Below, in pieces: positions 8,664-16,342 of a stretch of 64,000 bases of DNA. The stretch spans positions 744,001 to 808,000 of the forward strand of contig NZ_CP011533.1 in assembly GCF_001704275.1 (NCBI RefSeq), given 5' to 3'. The first letter of the stretch is position 1; each line of letters starts with the position of its first letter. Position numbers and translations under genes: made by a program. The notes beneath the pieces were generated by a model that was not told the origin of the DNA, did no database searches, and saw only the letters and a program-made list of their open reading frames with translations. Origin of the DNA: Streptomyces noursei ATCC 11455 (GTDB lineage: Bacteria > Actinomycetota > Actinomycetes > Streptomycetales > Streptomycetaceae).

Positions 8664-9826
8664 GACATTCCCTTCAGGAGTTCCGCGGCGGCCACCGCGC
8701 AGCTGCGGTTGCGGCTCACCCCGGCGCGGCCGTGGATGGTGAACCACGGTGTGCTCAGGTCGCAGGGGCAGTCCTCCCCGGCGTGCAGCGAGGCCAGGTC
8801 GCCCATGACGACGCTGTGCGCCGGGACCGAGGTGATGTACGGGGAGACCAGGTGGAGGTAGCCGGGGTGGCCGTACGGCAGCGGTTGCAGGGTGCGGGTG
8901 TCACGTATGGCGGCACGGGACCAGACCGGGACGTGCAGCCGGTGGTGGGTGCACTCGACGTACGGCACGCAGTGCTCGACGGAGCCGTAGGTGTCCCGGA
9001 TGCGCTCCGGGGGGATGCCGAGTTGCCGGGTCACCTCGTCGTAGAAGTCCGCCTTGGCGATCTGCCGGTCGGCGTGGCCCTTCCATCCGCCGCCGAGGAC
9101 CACCAGGGAGCCCGGCGGGAGTTCGAGCGGCGGGATGCCGGCGGCGCGCATGCGTTCCAGGGTGAAGTGCAGGAAGGCGGGGAAGCCCAGGATGCGGACC
9201 GGGCGGTCGTCCTCGGCGTAGCGGCGCAGGGCGTCGATGCAGCCGTGCACGTCGAAGGCGTGGCCGCTTCCGGTGTGCCGCAGGGCGTGGGTGGTGTGGT
9301 GTGCGGGCGCGAAGTCGCACAGGTAGTTGTCGGTGAAGGAGGTGCCCAGGCGGAGTTGCGGGGCGGGCTCGTAGCTGTAGAGCAGGTAGTTGACGGGCTG
9401 GTCGGGGGTGATCCATCCGTAGTGGTCGAAGATGCGGGCGACCATGCGCTGCGCGGAGCGGATGGTCCACCGGTCGTAGAACATCTGCGACTTCTGCCCG
9501 GTGGTGCCGGAGGAGGTCAGGTGCAGGAAGACCTCGTCGCGGGGGATGGAGAGGACCTCGTGCCGTTTGAAGAAGTTGGCGTGCAGAAGCGGGGTGCGGG
9601 TGTGCGCGCCGACGGTGGGGGCCGGGGTCTCCGGGGCGTCGTCGAGGAGGGCGCGGAAGAGCGGGGAGCGCTGCGCGTGCCAGGCGTTGGACTCGGCCAT
9701 CGCGGCCTCGAACAGGGCGTCGGCCTCGGGTCCGGAGGTGTAGGGCGACGGGATGTCGCAGAGGCGTTGGACGTGGGTGAGGGCCGCCGGGTCGGGGACC
9801 TCGACGGGGGCGAGATGCGGGTTCAT
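8660..9826 (-). CDS. LuxE-like acyl-protein synthetase
   Basis: 388 residues, length of LuxE (acyl-protein synthetase / fatty-acid reductase ligase subunit). The nucleotide-binding loop is HLTSSGTTGQKSQ (about residues 104-118), with RDTYGSVEHCVPYVEC and VVMGDLASLH further on and a C-terminal GRAGVSRNRSCAVAAAELL. Family knowledge: LuxE activates a carboxylic acid with ATP and passes the acyl group through a Cys to LuxC. The gene overlaps its upstream GNAT gene and the downstream luxC-fusion gene by 4 bp each (ATGA), showing that it is the middle of a coupled operon and that its partner reductase is the fusion protein. Confidence 0.85.
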   Translation of the reverse strand: MNPHLAPVEVPDPAALTHVQRLCDIPSPYTSGPEADALFEAAMAESNAWHAQRSPLFRALLDDAPETPAPTVGAHTRTPLLHANFFKRHEVLSIPRDEVFLHLTSSGTTGQKSQMFYDRWTIRSAQRMVARIFDHYGWITPDQPVNYLLYSYEPAPQLRLGTSFTDNYLCDFAPAHHTTHALRHTGSGHAFDVHGCIDALRRYAEDDRPVRILGFPAFLHFTLERMRAAGIPPLELPPGSLVVLGGGWKGHADRQIAKADFYDEVTRQLGIPPERIRDTYGSVEHCVPYVECTHHRLHVPVWSRAAIRDTRTLQPLPYGHPGYLHLVSPYITSVPAHSVVMGDLASLHAGEDCPCDLSTPWFTIHGRAGVSRNRSCAVAAAELLKGMS

Positions 9827-11046
9827 CGGACAACCTCGTGCGGGGGCAGGTAGATCGACGCCCAGGCGGTCAGGTACGCGCTCAGGTAGGGCTGGACCAG
9901 CGGGCTGACGGCCGTGGTCCGGAAGTCGATCTGACGGTTGGTGCGGGAGAGGACGACGTAGTCGTGGAAGCGGTCGCCGACCCGGCGCATGGCCGGGTAG
10001 CCGGCGCTGGGGACGAAGCCGGAGGAGAGGAAGGCGTGCAGCGCCGCGGTGTCGGAGAGCGGCACCAGTGTCTCGACGTAGTCGGCGCCGGCCCGGGTGA
10101 GCGCGGCCATGAGCGAGTCGAGGGCCCGGTTGGCGGCCGACGGGTACGGGTGCACCGCGACCAGGGCGCAGCTGGCGGCCGCCGGGTCGAGGGCCGCGTA
10201 GATCTCGAACTCCCCGTCCGGCGACGTCAGCAGCGTGTTCGGGGTGCGCAGCGGGGAGTATGCGCCCGCAGGGTCGGGGAAGAGGTCGCGGAAGCGCCGG
10301 CGGACGAAGCCGGGGGCGGTGATCACCTCGATGGGGGTGCGGGTGGTGACCGGGGCGGTCGCGGGGGCCGTCAGCAGCGTGCCGGGGGGCGTCGCGGTCG
10401 CCGTGACGGCGCCGCTCCCGCCCGGTGGCGGCAGCAGCGGCTCCTGGTCCGGGAAGGGCAGGGCGAGGGCCCCCGGGTAGCGGATGCCGGTGGCCTCCTC
10501 GGCGGCGCCCAGGAGGGGCATCAGCGCCTGGGGGACGTCGGTCACCGGCTCGCGGCGTTCGAGGACGCCCTCGGCGTAGCAGGCGAACAGGGCCAGGGTC
10601 TCGCAGCCGGACACGTCGGCGGCGTTGGGCAGCAGGCCCAGCGGTCGGTATCCGTTGCGGGCGACGACGCGTTGGGGTGCCTGGGTGACCATCCGGACGG
10701 TGGTGTGGATGGAGTCCAGGGCGCCGGTGGCGAAGGCGTCGGCGGTGACCGCGCCGGTCAGCCGGCCGGCCAGCCCGCCTTGTCGGTGGTGCGGGTGGAC
10801 CGCGAGGCCGACGAGCTTGCCGACGCGGTTGCCCGGGTCGGTCTGCACGACGACGGAACCGGCGAGTTCACCGGTGTCGGTGCGGCGTGCGGTGAGCCAG
10901 TGGCTGTGCGGATCGGTGATCAACCGGCGCATCTCGGTCGGGTCGCTGCCCAGGGCGACCGGATAGCCGTGGCCGTACACCTCGAAGTACAACTGCCGTA
11001 GTTCGGCGATGTCCTGGGGGGTGGCCGGGCGGATGAGGGCGGTCAT
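9823..11046 (-). CDS. Tandem GNAT-type N-acyltransferase
   Basis: 407 residues. The N-terminal domain (about 1-170) is a GNAT fold: IRPATPQDIAELRQLYFEVYG, then LAGSVVVQTD and the acyl-CoA pyrophosphate loop region VHPHHRQGGLAGRL. A Thr/Ala/Pro-rich linker (about 205-245) joins a second GNAT-like domain whose end reads TAALHAFLSSGFVPSAGYPA, the usual last GNAT helix and strand. It lies between the exporter and the luxE-like gene with ATGA overlaps on both sides. Its place suggests transfer of an acyl group to or from the compound made by the operon, or self-protection of the host; this is inference. The start at 11046 is fixed by the overlap with the MFS stop. Confidence 0.7.
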   Translation of the reverse strand: MTALIRPATPQDIAELRQLYFEVYGHGYPVALGSDPTEMRRLITDPHSHWLTARRTDTGELAGSVVVQTDPGNRVGKLVGLAVHPHHRQGGLAGRLTGAVTADAFATGALDSIHTTVRMVTQAPQRVVARNGYRPLGLLPNAADVSGCETLALFACYAEGVLERREPVTDVPQALMPLLGAAEEATGIRYPGALALPFPDQEPLLPPPGGSGAVTATATPPGTLLTAPATAPVTTRTPIEVITAPGFVRRRFRDLFPDPAGAYSPLRTPNTLLTSPDGEFEIYAALDPAAASCALVAVHPYPSAANRALDSLMAALTRAGADYVETLVPLSDTAALHAFLSSGFVPSAGYPAMRRVGDRFHDYVVLSRTNRQIDFRTTAVSPLVQPYLSAYLTAWASIYLPPHEVVR

Positions 11047-12383
11047 CGGGCCTCTTCCAGTGGCAGGGTGCCGGCGGGCGAGGCGGCGGGGGCGTCGGCG
11101 CCGGAGGCGACCGGGGCGGTGCCGCCGGCCGGGTCCCGGGGCGCGTCGGCGCGTCGTCCGGTCCACCACAGCGCCACGGCGAGCGGGACCAGGCCGACGG
11201 CCTGGAGGACGCACAGGGTGCGCGGCGACAGATGGTCGCCGAGCGCGCCGAAGAGCAGCGAGGACAGCGGGAAGGTCGCGCCGAGCAGTGCCTGCATCAT
11301 GGCGAAGAAGCCGGGCTTGTCCGCTGCCGGGACCAGTCGTTGGAACAACGCGACGAACCGCACCCCGATGGCTCCGACGCACCAGCCGGCGACGATCAGT
11401 GCCCCGACGATCGCGGCCCGGTCGGCGAGCAGGCCCGGCGTCGCGAGGGCCGCGGCCATCAGTCCCAGGCAGGCCCCGCCCACGGCCGTGGGCGATCCCG
11501 GCAGCCGGGCGCCGGTGAACGACCCGAGCAGGGTGCCGATGCCCAGTGCCGCTTCCAGGGCGGCCACCGTCGAGCCCTGGGCGTGCAGCACCGCCCGTGT
11601 GTACAGGGGCATGACGACGTAGAGGGCGGTGGTGAAGAGGTTCACCGCGGCGAAGCAGAGCAGCACCCGCCGGATGAAGGGGTGGTCCTTGAGGATCCGA
11701 CGCAGCGTCCGCCGGGGTGCCGGGTCCGCCGACGTGGTGGCGGGCTCCGGTGCCGCGGCGCTCCGGGGGAAGCGGGTGAGGAACACCAGCGCGGCGGCGA
11801 CGAGGTACGCGCCGGCGCAGCCGGAGACGATGCCGGTCAGGTCCCAGGCGTCCACGACGAGCGGTCCGAGGAGTCCGCCGGCCAGGCCGGCCAGGGACTG
11901 CGTGGCGAGTTCGAACCCGGTCGCGGCCTCGATGTCCGCGTCGTCGACGAGTTCGGGGACGGAGGTGGTCAGGCAGGGGTCGAAGAGTGCCTGGCAGCCC
12001 GCCAGCAACAGGGCGGCTCCGTAGGCCACGACGGTGGGCGGCGGGGCGAGGTACGTCCATCCGGCGGTGGCGGCGGCGACCAGGCCCGCCAGCGCGGAGC
12101 TGGCTCCCAGCACCGTGCGGTGCGGACAGCGGGCGATGACGGTGGCCACCAGCGGGGCGAGCGCCACCGCGGGCAGGGTGCTCACCGCGAGGAACGCGCC
12201 CGAGGCGAGGCCGCGGTCGCCGTCGGCCGCGATGGCGTGGCCGACCAGCCACCACACCACACCCACCTGGAACATCCGGCCGGCGGCCTGGGTGAGGACC
12301 TGGGCGGCCCAGACGGCGCCGAAGGCCCGGTTGCGCAGGACGACGGGGAGTCGGCGCGCGGCCGGGGTCGAGGTCGGGGTCAT
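11043..12383 (-). CDS. MFS transporter, probable exporter of the operon product
   Basis: 446 residues with about 12 hydrophobic segments, beginning RLPVVLRNRAFGAVWAAQVLTQAAGRM, the entry of the MFS_3/enterobactin-exporter-like (EntS) subfamily, with a basic loop after helix 2-3 (IARCPHRTVLG). A central hydrophilic loop (about 210-240, Ala/Pro-rich) separates the two six-helix halves. The C-terminal tail of about 35 residues is Ala/Pro/Gly-rich and probably disordered. The ATG at 12383 overlaps the stop of the upstream ligase gene and its own stop overlaps the GNAT start. Exporters placed inside biosynthetic operons usually expel the product; that role is inferred from context. Confidence 0.82.
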   Translation of the reverse strand: MTPTSTPAARRLPVVLRNRAFGAVWAAQVLTQAAGRMFQVGVVWWLVGHAIAADGDRGLASGAFLAVSTLPAVALAPLVATVIARCPHRTVLGASSALAGLVAAATAGWTYLAPPPTVVAYGAALLLAGCQALFDPCLTTSVPELVDDADIEAATGFELATQSLAGLAGGLLGPLVVDAWDLTGIVSGCAGAYLVAAALVFLTRFPRSAAAPEPATTSADPAPRRTLRRILKDHPFIRRVLLCFAAVNLFTTALYVVMPLYTRAVLHAQGSTVAALEAALGIGTLLGSFTGARLPGSPTAVGGACLGLMAAALATPGLLADRAAIVGALIVAGWCVGAIGVRFVALFQRLVPAADKPGFFAMMQALLGATFPLSSLLFGALGDHLSPRTLCVLQAVGLVPLAVALWWTGRRADAPRDPAGGTAPVASGADAPAASPAGTLPLEEAR

Positions 12384-13696
12384 GAGTGCGGCCGTTCGTC
12401 GATGACCCGCAGCAGCTTGCCGGTACGGGCGTTGACGGACAGCTCGCCGTGGCGGACCCACTCGACGGCGATCGGGTGGATGCGTCCGGCGTCGGCTTCC
12501 GCTGCGTACATCGGCCGCGCCGCGAGGATCTCCTTGGCGATGGCGGCGGCGAGGTGTCGGAGCCCGGTCGGGTCCGCTTCGCCGACGGGGCTCACCTCGG
12601 TGGGCACATGGCAGCCGGGGACCGGTTCTCCGTCCACGGCCAGCCGCAGGACCAGCCCGTCCCGACCGTCCCAGCGGCGCACCACGAGCTGCATGCCGAT
12701 CACCCGACCGGTGGGGTCGGCGGCACGCACCAGCTCGTGCACGTCCTGGGTGTAGAGGGAAACCGCGCCGATGCGCACGCCTTCTTCGGCCCGGCCGAGG
12801 ATGCGGAAGTGCCCGGCGGCGACGTCGGTCCACTCCGCCCGGTCGCCGACGGGGTACCGGATGATCGGCATCAGCCGCCGGCGCAGGTCCGTGACGACGA
12901 TGCGGCCGGCGACGCCTTCGCGGGTCAGGGGCTCACCGGTGTTCTCGTCGAGGATCTCGACGACGGTGTACGGCGTGAACGCCCGGTGGACGCGGGGGTC
13001 GGCCCCCGGTACGGCCTGTCCGAGGAGCCCGGAGTCGACGCCGGCGTAGCCGATGGAGCGGGCCTGTGCCTGCGGGAACGCCTTGCGCAGCAGCGGAAGT
13101 TGGTCCTCGTACAGTCCCTCGCCGCCGAAGAACAGGATCCGTACGGCGGGGAGTTGTCGCCCTTCGCGCACGAGATGGTCCGCGAGGCCGCAGAGCGTGG
13201 TCGTGGTGCCGGCGACGACGTCGACGTCGAATTCCTCCAGCGTGTGCACGGTGGACGCCAGTGGCGCGCCGCCGCCGATCGGCAGCCGGACGTTGGCGAC
13301 GGGGGCCCGGTGGAGGGAATCCAGGATGAAGGTGAAGCTGGCGTAGAGCTCGCCGGCGTAGAAGAGGTCGGCGACCCTGTGACCAGGGCGGAGTCCGGCC
13401 TCGACCAGTCCACTGCCGAACGCGGAGGTGAATTCCCGCCATTCTTCACGGGTATAGACGGAGAACTTCGGGGCGCCGGTCGTGCCGCCGCTCTTGAAAA
13501 CCACCGCCTCGTCGATCGGTCCGGTCAAAAGGCGGTTCCGGCGTGGGGTGTTGGCTTGCCAGAATGCGTCGTGCGGGACCACCGGTATGGCGGTCAGCTC
13601 GTCCACGTGGTCCGGAAGATCCGCGTAGAGATCCCGGTAGAAGGGCGAGTTGCGACGCACGAAGCGTATGAGATCCGTTAATTGTTGAACGGGCAT
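12380..13696 (-). CDS. PaaK/CapK-like adenylate-forming ligase, first gene of the lux-like operon
   Basis: 438 residues. P-loop VFKSGGTTGAPKFSVY, then FYAGELYASFTFILDSL, FFGGEGLYEDQLPLLRKAF, SIGYAGVDSGLLGQ, RYPVGDRAEW and a C-terminal NARTGKLLRVIDE with the catalytic Lys: the full set of ANL-superfamily motifs in the phenylacetate-CoA ligase/CapK branch. It is clearly paralogous to the ligase half of the fusion protein in the same operon (shared SGGTTG, GELYASF versus GEMYGSF, terminal GKLR). The ATG at 13696 is preceded by an AGGAAAG ribosome site; an upstream in-frame ATG at 13825 would add 43 residues without family character. It should activate a carboxylic acid as acyl-AMP, then a thioester. 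Substrate unknown. Confidence 0.8.
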   Translation of the reverse strand: MPVQQLTDLIRFVRRNSPFYRDLYADLPDHVDELTAIPVVPHDAFWQANTPRRNRLLTGPIDEAVVFKSGGTTGAPKFSVYTREEWREFTSAFGSGLVEAGLRPGHRVADLFYAGELYASFTFILDSLHRAPVANVRLPIGGGAPLASTVHTLEEFDVDVVAGTTTTLCGLADHLVREGRQLPAVRILFFGGEGLYEDQLPLLRKAFPQAQARSIGYAGVDSGLLGQAVPGADPRVHRAFTPYTVVEILDENTGEPLTREGVAGRIVVTDLRRRLMPIIRYPVGDRAEWTDVAAGHFRILGRAEEGVRIGAVSLYTQDVHELVRAADPTGRVIGMQLVVRRWDGRDGLVLRLAVDGEPVPGCHVPTEVSPVGEADPTGLRHLAAAIAKEILAARPMYAAEADAGRIHPIAVEWVRHGELSVNARTGKLLRVIDERPHS

Positions 13697-13955
13697 TGCT
13701 TTCCTGTTTTTCGCATTCAGAAGAACCGGTACCGCGGGGTGTGCGGCACCAGTTCCGGGCAGGGGGCAGCGGCAGAGGCTTCGGGGTAACCCGATCAGGG
13801 CTGTCCCTGCGAAAACTCTCTGCACTGAGCGCTTCGACCGATGATGCTATGTCATGAGCGCTGCAACGGCTGACAATCGAAGCTCTCGCAAACGGATTTT
13901 TTGCCAATCACAATCGCCCTGGACGCCCCGCACACCGAACCGGTTCCTTTGCTTC

Positions 13956-13973
13956 TGGTGACGTAGCTCACCA
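13956..13973. promoter_or_regulatory. Candidate operator TGGTGA-N6-TCACCA upstream of the lux-like operon
   Basis: Perfect 6-bp arms with a 6-bp spacer (CGTAGC), about 260 bp before the first start codon of the operon. The same arms and spacing recur at 32548-32565 in front of the DeoR-type gene. Confidence 0.5.
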
Positions 13974-13984
13974 CCCGCCATTTC

Positions 13985-13999
13985 GATGCGGAACGCATC
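13985..13999. promoter_or_regulatory. Short palindrome GATGCG-GAA-CGCATC
   Basis: Perfect 6-bp arms around a 3-bp centre, 12 bp from the TGGTGA-N6-TCACCA element and in the same upstream region. Possible second regulator site for the lux-like operon; no further support. Confidence 0.3.
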
Positions 14000-14130
14000 C
14001 CGATCACCAAGTCCTTCTGGTAATTCTCGGGTTGTGCCGGTGGTAGCCGGCGGATCGCGGCGGGCGTTCAGCGGTGCGGATGCCGACAGTGCCGTCTCCG
14101 CCGCAATCCGCGGGAAAGGCCGAAAGGCGC

Positions 14131-14360
14131 TCAATCCCGCAGGGCGAGTCCGCGCGCGTGCAGCGCCTCGGTCAGAATGCGCACCGCCTTCGGACCGACC
14201 CCGTGCAGCGCCAGGAGTTCGGGCTCGGTGTGCCGGGCGGCGCACCCCGCCGGATCAGGCGGGCACCGCTCGGGTACGCCGCCAGGGCGGCCTTGGCCTC
14301 GTCCGCCGGGAGTTGGAGCTGCAGCCGACCGTCCTTCGTCACCGAGGTGAGGTCGGCCAC
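14131..14360 (-). pseudogene. Helix-hairpin-helix protein remnant, probably frameshifted
   Basis: The frame ending at 14131 reads TEPELLALHGVGPKAVRIL followed by TEALHARGLALRD, a convincing C-terminal helix-hairpin-helix motif (LHGVGPKA hairpin) seen in small Streptomyces HhH proteins. Upstream in that frame the translation becomes arginine-rich and featureless, whereas a different frame from an ATG at 14360 gives a plausible N-terminus (MADLTSVTKDGRLQLQLPAD). This suggests a frameshift or deletion near 14,240-14,270. A sequencing error or simply an intact short ORF starting at 14427 cannot be excluded. Low confidence. Confidence 0.4.
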
Positions 14361-14403
14361 GGCTCCGGCGGCGCCCGGACGGTGCGTCCCGGGCCGCGCC
14401 GAC

Positions 14404-14409
14404 TACCCT
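14404..14409 (+). promoter_or_regulatory. Candidate -10 (TACCCT) of a leaderless M20 peptidase transcript
   Basis: TANNNT-type hexamer ending 6 nt before the ATG at 14416, with no Shine-Dalgarno. Spacing puts the transcription start at or very near the A of the ATG. Confidence 0.4.
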
Positions 14410-14415
14410 CGCGGC

Positions 14416-15516
14416 ATGACGACGCACAGGACCGCCCGCGTGAGCATCGACGCGATGCTCGACGACCTCAGGACGCTCGTCGAGGTCGAGTCCCCCTCGC
14501 GCGATGTCGACGCCTTAACGGCATCGGCCAAGGCCGTCGCCGGCGTGATCGAGAGCCGCCTGGGCGGGCGGGCCGACCTCGTCGAGAGCGCGGCCGGGCC
14601 GCATGTGCGCTGGTCGGGCGGCGGCGATCCCCGGGTGTTGATCCTCGGCCACCACGACACGGTCTTTCCGCTCGGCACGCTGGCGCGACGCCCGTTCAGG
14701 GTCGACGGCGGCCGGGCGACCGGCCCCGGGGTCTTCGACATGTTGGGCGGTCTGGTGCAGGCCCTGCACGGCCTGGCCTCGCTCGACGACCTGTCCGGCG
14801 TCGAGATCCTGGTGACCGCCGACGAGGAGGTCGGCTCCCACTCCTCACGGGCCCTCATCGAAGAACGCGCCCGGGCGTGCGGAGCCGTGCTGGTCTTCGA
14901 GGGCGCGGCCGAGGGCGGGGCCGTGAAGACCGGCCGCAAGGGATGCGGCACGTTCCAGGTCGCCATCAGGGGCCGGGCCTCGCACGCCGGGCTGGAGCCC
15001 GAGGCGGGGGTCAACGCCCTGGTCGAAGCGGCCCACCAGGTCCTGCGGATCGCGGCACTGGGCCGTCCCGAGATCGGTACGACGGTCACCCCGACCGTCG
15101 CCTCCGCGGGCACCCTGGACAACGTCGTCCCCGCCGAGGCGACCGTCGTCGTCGACGTCCGGGTCGAGTCGGCCGACGAGAAGGAGCGGGTCGAATCCGC
15201 CTTCGCGGCGCTGACCCCGCACCTCGACGGGGCGGAGATCGCGGTTCGCGGAGCCGTCGGCCGCCCCCCGATGCCCGAGTCGGCATCGGCCGAACTCCTC
15301 GCTGTGGCCCAGCAGTTGCTTCCCGGCCTCGAAGGCACCGCGGTCGGCGGCGGGAGCGACGGCAACTTCACGGCCGCCCTGGGCGTGCCCACCCTCGACG
15401 GCCTGGGGGCGGTCGGGGGCGGTGCCCACGCCGACCACGAGTACCTGGTCGTCGACGCCATGGCCGAGCGGGCGCACCTGGTGGCCGGGCTGGTGAACTC
15501 GATCCGCCGCAGGTAG
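14416..15516 (+). CDS. M20-family metallopeptidase (glutamate carboxypeptidase / ArgE-DapE type)
   Basis: 366-residue cytoplasmic di-zinc hydrolase. Metal-site motifs are in order: LGHHDTVFP (H79-H80-D81), GVFDMLGG (bridging Asp D108), TADEEVGS (E137 general base, E138 ligand), and a terminal GAHADHEYL supplying the last His. The dimerisation domain begins around KTGRKGCGTFQVAIRGRASHAG. Glu at VFEGA replaces the usual Asp/Glu ligand position acceptably. It cleaves the C-terminal or acyl-amide bond of small peptides or N-acyl amino acids. The start at 14416 is favoured by the hexamer TACCCT 6 nt upstream; ATG at 14455 is an alternative. A 12-bp hairpin follows the stop. Confidence 0.85.
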   Translation: MTTHRTARVSIDAMLDDLRTLVEVESPSRDVDALTASAKAVAGVIESRLGGRADLVESAAGPHVRWSGGGDPRVLILGHHDTVFPLGTLARRPFRVDGGRATGPGVFDMLGGLVQALHGLASLDDLSGVEILVTADEEVGSHSSRALIEERARACGAVLVFEGAAEGGAVKTGRKGCGTFQVAIRGRASHAGLEPEAGVNALVEAAHQVLRIAALGRPEIGTTVTPTVASAGTLDNVVPAEATVVVDVRVESADEKERVESAFAALTPHLDGAEIAVRGAVGRPPMPESASAELLAVAQQLLPGLEGTAVGGGSDGNFTAALGVPTLDGLGAVGGGAHADHEYLVVDAMAERAHLVAGLVNSIRRR

Positions 15517-15529
15517 GTCCCGTCCCCCC

Positions 15530-15571
15530 TCCGCCGGCCACGGCGTCCCCTCGGGCGCGGTGGCCGGCGGA
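15530..15571. terminator. Bidirectional hairpin terminator
   Basis: Perfect 12-bp stem (15530-15541 with 15560-15571), 18-nt loop, between the M20 peptidase stop and the convergent GNAT gene stop. Confidence 0.75.
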
Positions 15572-15589
15572 CGGCCGTTCCGGTCCGGG

Positions 15590-16213
15590 TCAGATGTCGC
15601 CCTGCACGAGCGCGTGCAGATGCTCGTCGTGCCATCCGTCCGCGTGCAACAGGGCGCTGCGCATGGTGCCTTCGAGGGAGTACCCGGCCTTGGTCGCGAC
15701 CCGGCAGGACGCCTGGTTGGCCACCGAGTGGCACAGGCGCAGCCGGTGCAGCCCCAGGTCTTCCAGTGCCCACCGGCTCACGCGTCGGGTGGCCTCCACC
15801 ATGACACCGCCGCCGCGGGCCGCGGGCAGGATCCAGTAGAGGATCTCGGCGCTGCCGCCCGTCAGGTCGATGTCGCCCCAGCCGATCAGCCCCATGACCT
15901 CGCCGCCCGGTCGGGCGAGGGCCCAGATGGCGCTCTGCTCGGCCCGCCAGCGGTCGTGCATGCGCTCGATCCGTTGGCGGGCCTCTTCCTGCGTGTCCAC
16001 CAGCAGGCGGTTCCACTGCCGGATCGCCGGATCCCGGCCGGCGGCCGCCAGGGCGTCGGCGTCCGAACGGTGCCAGGGACGCAGCTGCCAACCGTTCGGC
16101 AGATCGAGCACCGGCTGAGCGGTCGCGGCCATCCGCCCTGCGGGGACGACCGCCGGTATGGCGCCCGGCGAGGTGGCCGGCGGGCCGGTCGGTGCGGGTG
16201 TGCTGGAGGTCAT
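15590..16213 (-). CDS. GNAT acetyltransferase (RimJ/RimL-like)
   Basis: About 207 residues from ATG 16213. The body reads as a RimJ-type GNAT: WQLRPWHRSDADALAAAGRD, GLIGWGDIDLTGGSAEILYWI, the acetyl-CoA loop AARGGGVMVEATRRVSRWAL and the terminal NQASCRVATKAGYSLEGTMR, the hallmark of ribosomal-protein N-acetyltransferases and related small-molecule acetylases. The first about 30 residues are Pro/Ala/Thr-rich, so ATG 16135 (MAATAQPVLD) is a credible alternative start. Divergent from the TetR gene at 16343. Substrate unknown. Confidence 0.82.
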   Translation of the reverse strand: MTSSTPAPTGPPATSPGAIPAVVPAGRMAATAQPVLDLPNGWQLRPWHRSDADALAAAGRDPAIRQWNRLLVDTQEEARQRIERMHDRWRAEQSAIWALARPGGEVMGLIGWGDIDLTGGSAEILYWILPAARGGGVMVEATRRVSRWALEDLGLHRLRLCHSVANQASCRVATKAGYSLEGTMRSALLHADGWHDEHLHALVQGDI

Positions 16214-16326
16214 CGCGGCATCGTGCCACAACGTCGCTCGGCACGACGCCTGTTGCCCGGCAGCGGCTCCGCTCCGGCGTCGGACGTCGTCGGCGACAGG
16301 CCCCACTGGACAGCGTCTGGCCGGTC

Positions 16327-16342
16327 GGCTAAATTTTTGGCC
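16327..16342 (+). promoter_or_regulatory. Imperfect palindrome and -10 element abutting a TetR start codon
   Basis: GGCTAAATTTTTGGCC (12 of 16 positions symmetric) ends directly before the ATG at 16343. It contains TAAATT at 16330-16335, a TANNNT -10 hexamer 7 nt before the ATG. There is no Shine-Dalgarno, so a leaderless transcript repressed by its own TetR product at this site is the simplest reading. Confidence 0.5.

Larger units (their letters stand above)
13697..14130. other. Upstream region of the lux-like operon, no gene seen
   Basis: 434 bp without a convincing reading frame, less GC-rich than its surroundings. It must hold the operon promoter; I cannot fix a -35/-10 pair with confidence. 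Two symmetric elements stand out: TGGTGA-N6-TCACCA at 13956-13973 and GATGCG-GAA-CGCATC at 13985-13999. Confidence 0.6.

Noticed and set aside
5853..8861. Long plus-strand frame opposite the LuxC-ligase fusion gene
   Set aside because: Gly/Val/Glu-rich shadow translation; the minus-strand frame has full enzyme motifs and operon overlaps.
5994..9826. A bioluminescence (lux) operon
   Set aside because: LuxC- and LuxE-type genes are present, but no LuxA/LuxB-like luciferase or LuxD thioesterase is found in the window; ligases, GNAT and exporter point to another product.
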